7,419 bases of DNA, from assembly GCA_903912405.1 (NCBI GenBank), contig CAIWHF010000232.1, positions 1 to 7,419 on the forward strand, written 5' to 3'. Position numbers and translations under genes: made by a program. Shown piece by piece: positions 5,930 through 7,419 of the stretch (position 1 is its first letter; every line of letters starts with the position of its first letter). Source of the DNA: an uncultured Bacteroidota bacterium. GTDB taxonomy: Bacteria; Bacteroidota; Bacteroidia; Chitinophagales; Chitinophagaceae. Under the pieces are notes generated by a model. That model made no database searches and was not told the DNA's origin. It worked only from the letters and a program-made list of their open reading frames with translations.

Positions 5930-7255
5930 TTAATCAATAATGAATTTGCAAATACTTTGGCTTTTTGTTTCATTGTTTCTAACATTTAGAATATATATTC
6001 CAGGTGTTAAATTCAAATTTTGAAATTGAATGATATTGTTGCCAATATTGAAATTTCTGAATTCAGAAGTAATTATTTTACCGGTCATATCAATGATATG
6101 TAATGCTGCTTTTTCGTTTTGTGTGCAATTATAAACAAATGAAACAAGATCTTGCGATGCATTTTTAATGAATGACAATGCATTTGCATTGTTTGATAAA
6201 GAGCTAACGCTTAGTAATTCAGTAGAGAATTTCCAAGTAGTTAAATTGTATATACCTGCATATTTATATCCTGCAGTATCAAACGCTGAAGAATCTAACT
6301 GTATAGCATAGTTTTTACTTGCTAATAAGCCTAAATTGGAGATGGTAACTGTTTTGCCATTTACTACGACATCAGAAGAAGAAACTGCTTTTGTAAGGCT
6401 TGTGCCATCTGTTGTGTTTTTTATATAGATATTACCGGTGCCTTTTGAAACGGTTCTGTCGAATGTCATTGTTAAGTTTGAATTTACAGCTACACCTGTT
6501 GCATTGTTTGTAGGAGTCGTACTCATCAAAATAGGATTGTATGTTGCAGTGCCGCTTGTTGTAAAGCTAATATTGATATCATCGATAGACAAAGCATCAT
6601 CGGATCCACCAATGTTTTTATCCAACCATTTAAGGATAATAAAACCACCTGCAGGAATAGATACTGTTAATGTTCCTGTTTTATTAGTGAAGTTTCCAGT
6701 TGCGTTTCCATCGATGCCAGCAGCCGTAGTTGCTGTCATATTTGGAGTGTTGAACATTAAATTAATATCCTCTGTCCAAGAACCTAAGGTGTCATTTAAG
6801 CCAGTTGCAGAAGTGCTATAAAGAAATCTAAGACTATCTACATTTGTTCTTCCGACTTGTCCTGCTCTCCATTGTTCTCCTTTGTAGTTGATGGTGATGC
6901 TGGTAATTGTTTTATTAGTATTGTTGGTAAAGGTAACACCGTAAGAAGGGATGTTTGATCCTGATGCTAAGGAACCCAATGCTCTTTCGGTTGATCCATT
7001 AGTGCCTAAGCTATACGTTTCGCCAGTATTAGAGTTGCCACTGCCACCTTTATATTTGTTGTCTACTGTAGTAGTGCTGGTGCCATATTCAAAAATAGCC
7101 CAACCGTTTGGTAAATTAGCACTTGCAACAGTAGAGACTGTATCGAGTGTACTAAAATCTTGTGTATAAGTTGGGTTGTTTCCGCTTAGTGAAACAGTTT
7201 GTGCATTGGTGGTTACCGCCAATAAAATGGAAAGGGAGCATAGTAGTTTTTTCAT
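5930..7255 (-). CDS. T9SS-secreted protein with beta-sandwich and Ig-like (SbsA-type) domains
   Basis: A 441-residue protein expected outside the cell or on its surface. It has a signal peptide (MKKLLCSLSILLAVTTNAQ, cleavage near residue 19). Residues about 28-233 form a Ser/Thr/Asn/Gly-rich beta-sandwich with DFSTL, NLPNGWAIFEYG, a TERALGSLASGS stretch, ITINYKGEQWR and a closing DALSIDDINISF. This pattern recurs in large secreted proteins of Bacteroidota and of PEP-CTERM bacteria, sometimes beside extracellular nuclease domains. Residues about 239-346 look like a Big_5/SbsA Ig-like domain (STTPTNNATGVAVNSNLTMTF to TTWKFSTE). Residues about 365-441 resemble a type A T9SS sorting domain (IIDMTGKII, then LTPGIYILNV, ending KFIID), although the usual PNP start motif is missing. 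No catalytic domain is seen, so it may be an adhesin, a binding module or a structural surface protein. The start is fixed by the signal peptide. The upstream gene ends 30 bp away on the same strand, suggesting co-transcription. Confidence 0.88.
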   Translation of the reverse strand: MKKLLCSLSILLAVTTNAQTVSLSGNNPTYTQDFSTLDTVSTVASANLPNGWAIFEYGTSTTTVDNKYKGGSGNSNTGETYSLGTNGSTERALGSLASGSNIPSYGVTFTNNTNKTITSITINYKGEQWRAGQVGRTNVDSLRFLYSTSATGLNDTLGSWTEDINLMFNTPNMTATTAAGIDGNATGNFTNKTGTLTVSIPAGGFIILKWLDKNIGGSDDALSIDDINISFTTSGTATYNPILMSTTPTNNATGVAVNSNLTMTFDRTVSKGTGNIYIKNTTDGTSLTKAVSSSDVVVNGKTVTISNLGLLASKNYAIQLDSSAFDTAGYKYAGIYNLTTWKFSTELLSVSSLSNNANALSFIKNASQDLVSFVYNCTQNEKAALHIIDMTGKIITSEFRNFNIGNNIIQFQNLNLTPGIYILNVRNNETKSQSICKFIID

Positions 7256-7285
7256 AATAGTTAATTTATATTTTAATTTATTTTT

Positions 7286-7419
7286 TTATTGAACATCAAG
7301 AGATGGATATCTGATTTGTAATTGGGTAGTTGTTAAATAATAAGAAGCGATACCTGTATACGATTTAGGTGTAGTAGGTACATTTTGACTAGCAAAACTT
7401 GCGGCAGTTGCGGTGTAAA
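7286..7419 (-). CDS. 3' end of an upstream gene, probably OB-fold-like surface-protein C-terminus (partial)
   Basis: The minus-strand frame entering at the right edge is open for 43 codons and stops at TAA (complement of 7286-7288). It reads YTATAASFASQ, then PKSYTGIASYY and TTQLQIRYPSLDVQ at the end. The pattern tGIasyY-xxxQLQIRxxsDVQ resembles the last strands of OB-fold-like domains (DUF5689-type) at the C-terminus of Bacteroidota secreted or lipoproteins; this is a resemblance, not a verified match. The other two minus-strand frames contain stops within the segment and read less like protein. There is no T9SS sorting domain after it, so the protein would need a lipoprotein anchor or another route. 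Only 30 AT-only bases, without a hairpin, separate it from the next gene, so the two are likely an operon with this gene first. Confidence 0.65.
   Translation of the reverse strand, partial: YTATAASFASQNVPTTPKSYTGIASYYLTTTQLQIRYPSLDVQ

Noticed and set aside
6175..6192. Near-perfect palindrome ACAATGCA-TT-TGCATTGT
   Set aside because: It lies inside the secreted-protein gene and is explained by codons for Asn-Ala-Asn-Ala-Leu. It has no T-run and no second copy was noticed, so a regulatory role is not supported.
6438..6821. Plus-strand 127-codon open frame opposite the secreted-protein gene
   Set aside because: It is antisense to a well-supported gene with signal peptide and recognisable domains. 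Its hydrophobic Val/Pro-rich product is the expected reverse reading of Thr/Asn-rich codons.
7256..7285. Possible promoter or terminator in the 30-bp gap before the secreted-protein gene
   Set aside because: The gap is almost purely A and T with no stem and no TAnnTTTG match, so nothing separates the two genes.

Overview
The window looks like an ordinary chromosomal segment from a member of the Bacteroidota, most likely Chitinophagia or a relative. It is AT-rich, its start codons lack Shine-Dalgarno sequences, and two upstream regions carry matches to the Bacteroidota -7 promoter element TAnnTTTG. One secreted protein ends in a type IX secretion (T9SS) sorting domain, which is specific to this phylum. 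The finer placement is an inference from general resemblance, not from a database search.

Layout from left to right. Positions 1-2313 (+) hold the 3' part of a bacterial SNF2-family helicase-like ATPase whose start lies outside the window. It converges on 2350-3696 (-), an exported SurA-like peptidyl-prolyl isomerase/chaperone with two parvulin domains. The two genes share a perfect 20-bp hairpin that contains both stop codons. Upstream of the isomerase, and on the same strand, is 3793-4782 (-), an exported TPR protein of unknown function. It is divergent from 4878-5861 (+), an ATP-type 6-phosphofructokinase (pfkA). pfkA converges, across a second bidirectional terminator, on 5930-7255 (-), a T9SS-secreted protein with a beta-sandwich domain and an SbsA-type Ig-like domain. 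Only 30 bp upstream of that gene, at 7286-7419 (-), is the 3' end of another reading frame (43 residues in the window), whose C-terminus resembles the OB-fold-like domains of Bacteroidota surface proteins.

Functionally the window is a mix: chromatin/nucleic-acid remodelling, periplasmic protein folding, an envelope TPR protein, glycolysis, and a probable two-gene secreted-protein operon. The two exported envelope-related genes (isomerase and TPR protein) lie in tandem and may be transcribed partly together. I see no tRNA, rRNA, CRISPR array, insertion sequence, prophage or defence system. I do not find strong evidence for an undescribed system. The most rewarding places for a second look are the divided pattern of parvulin histidines in the isomerase, the secreted-protein pair at the right edge, and the compact regulatory intergenic regions.
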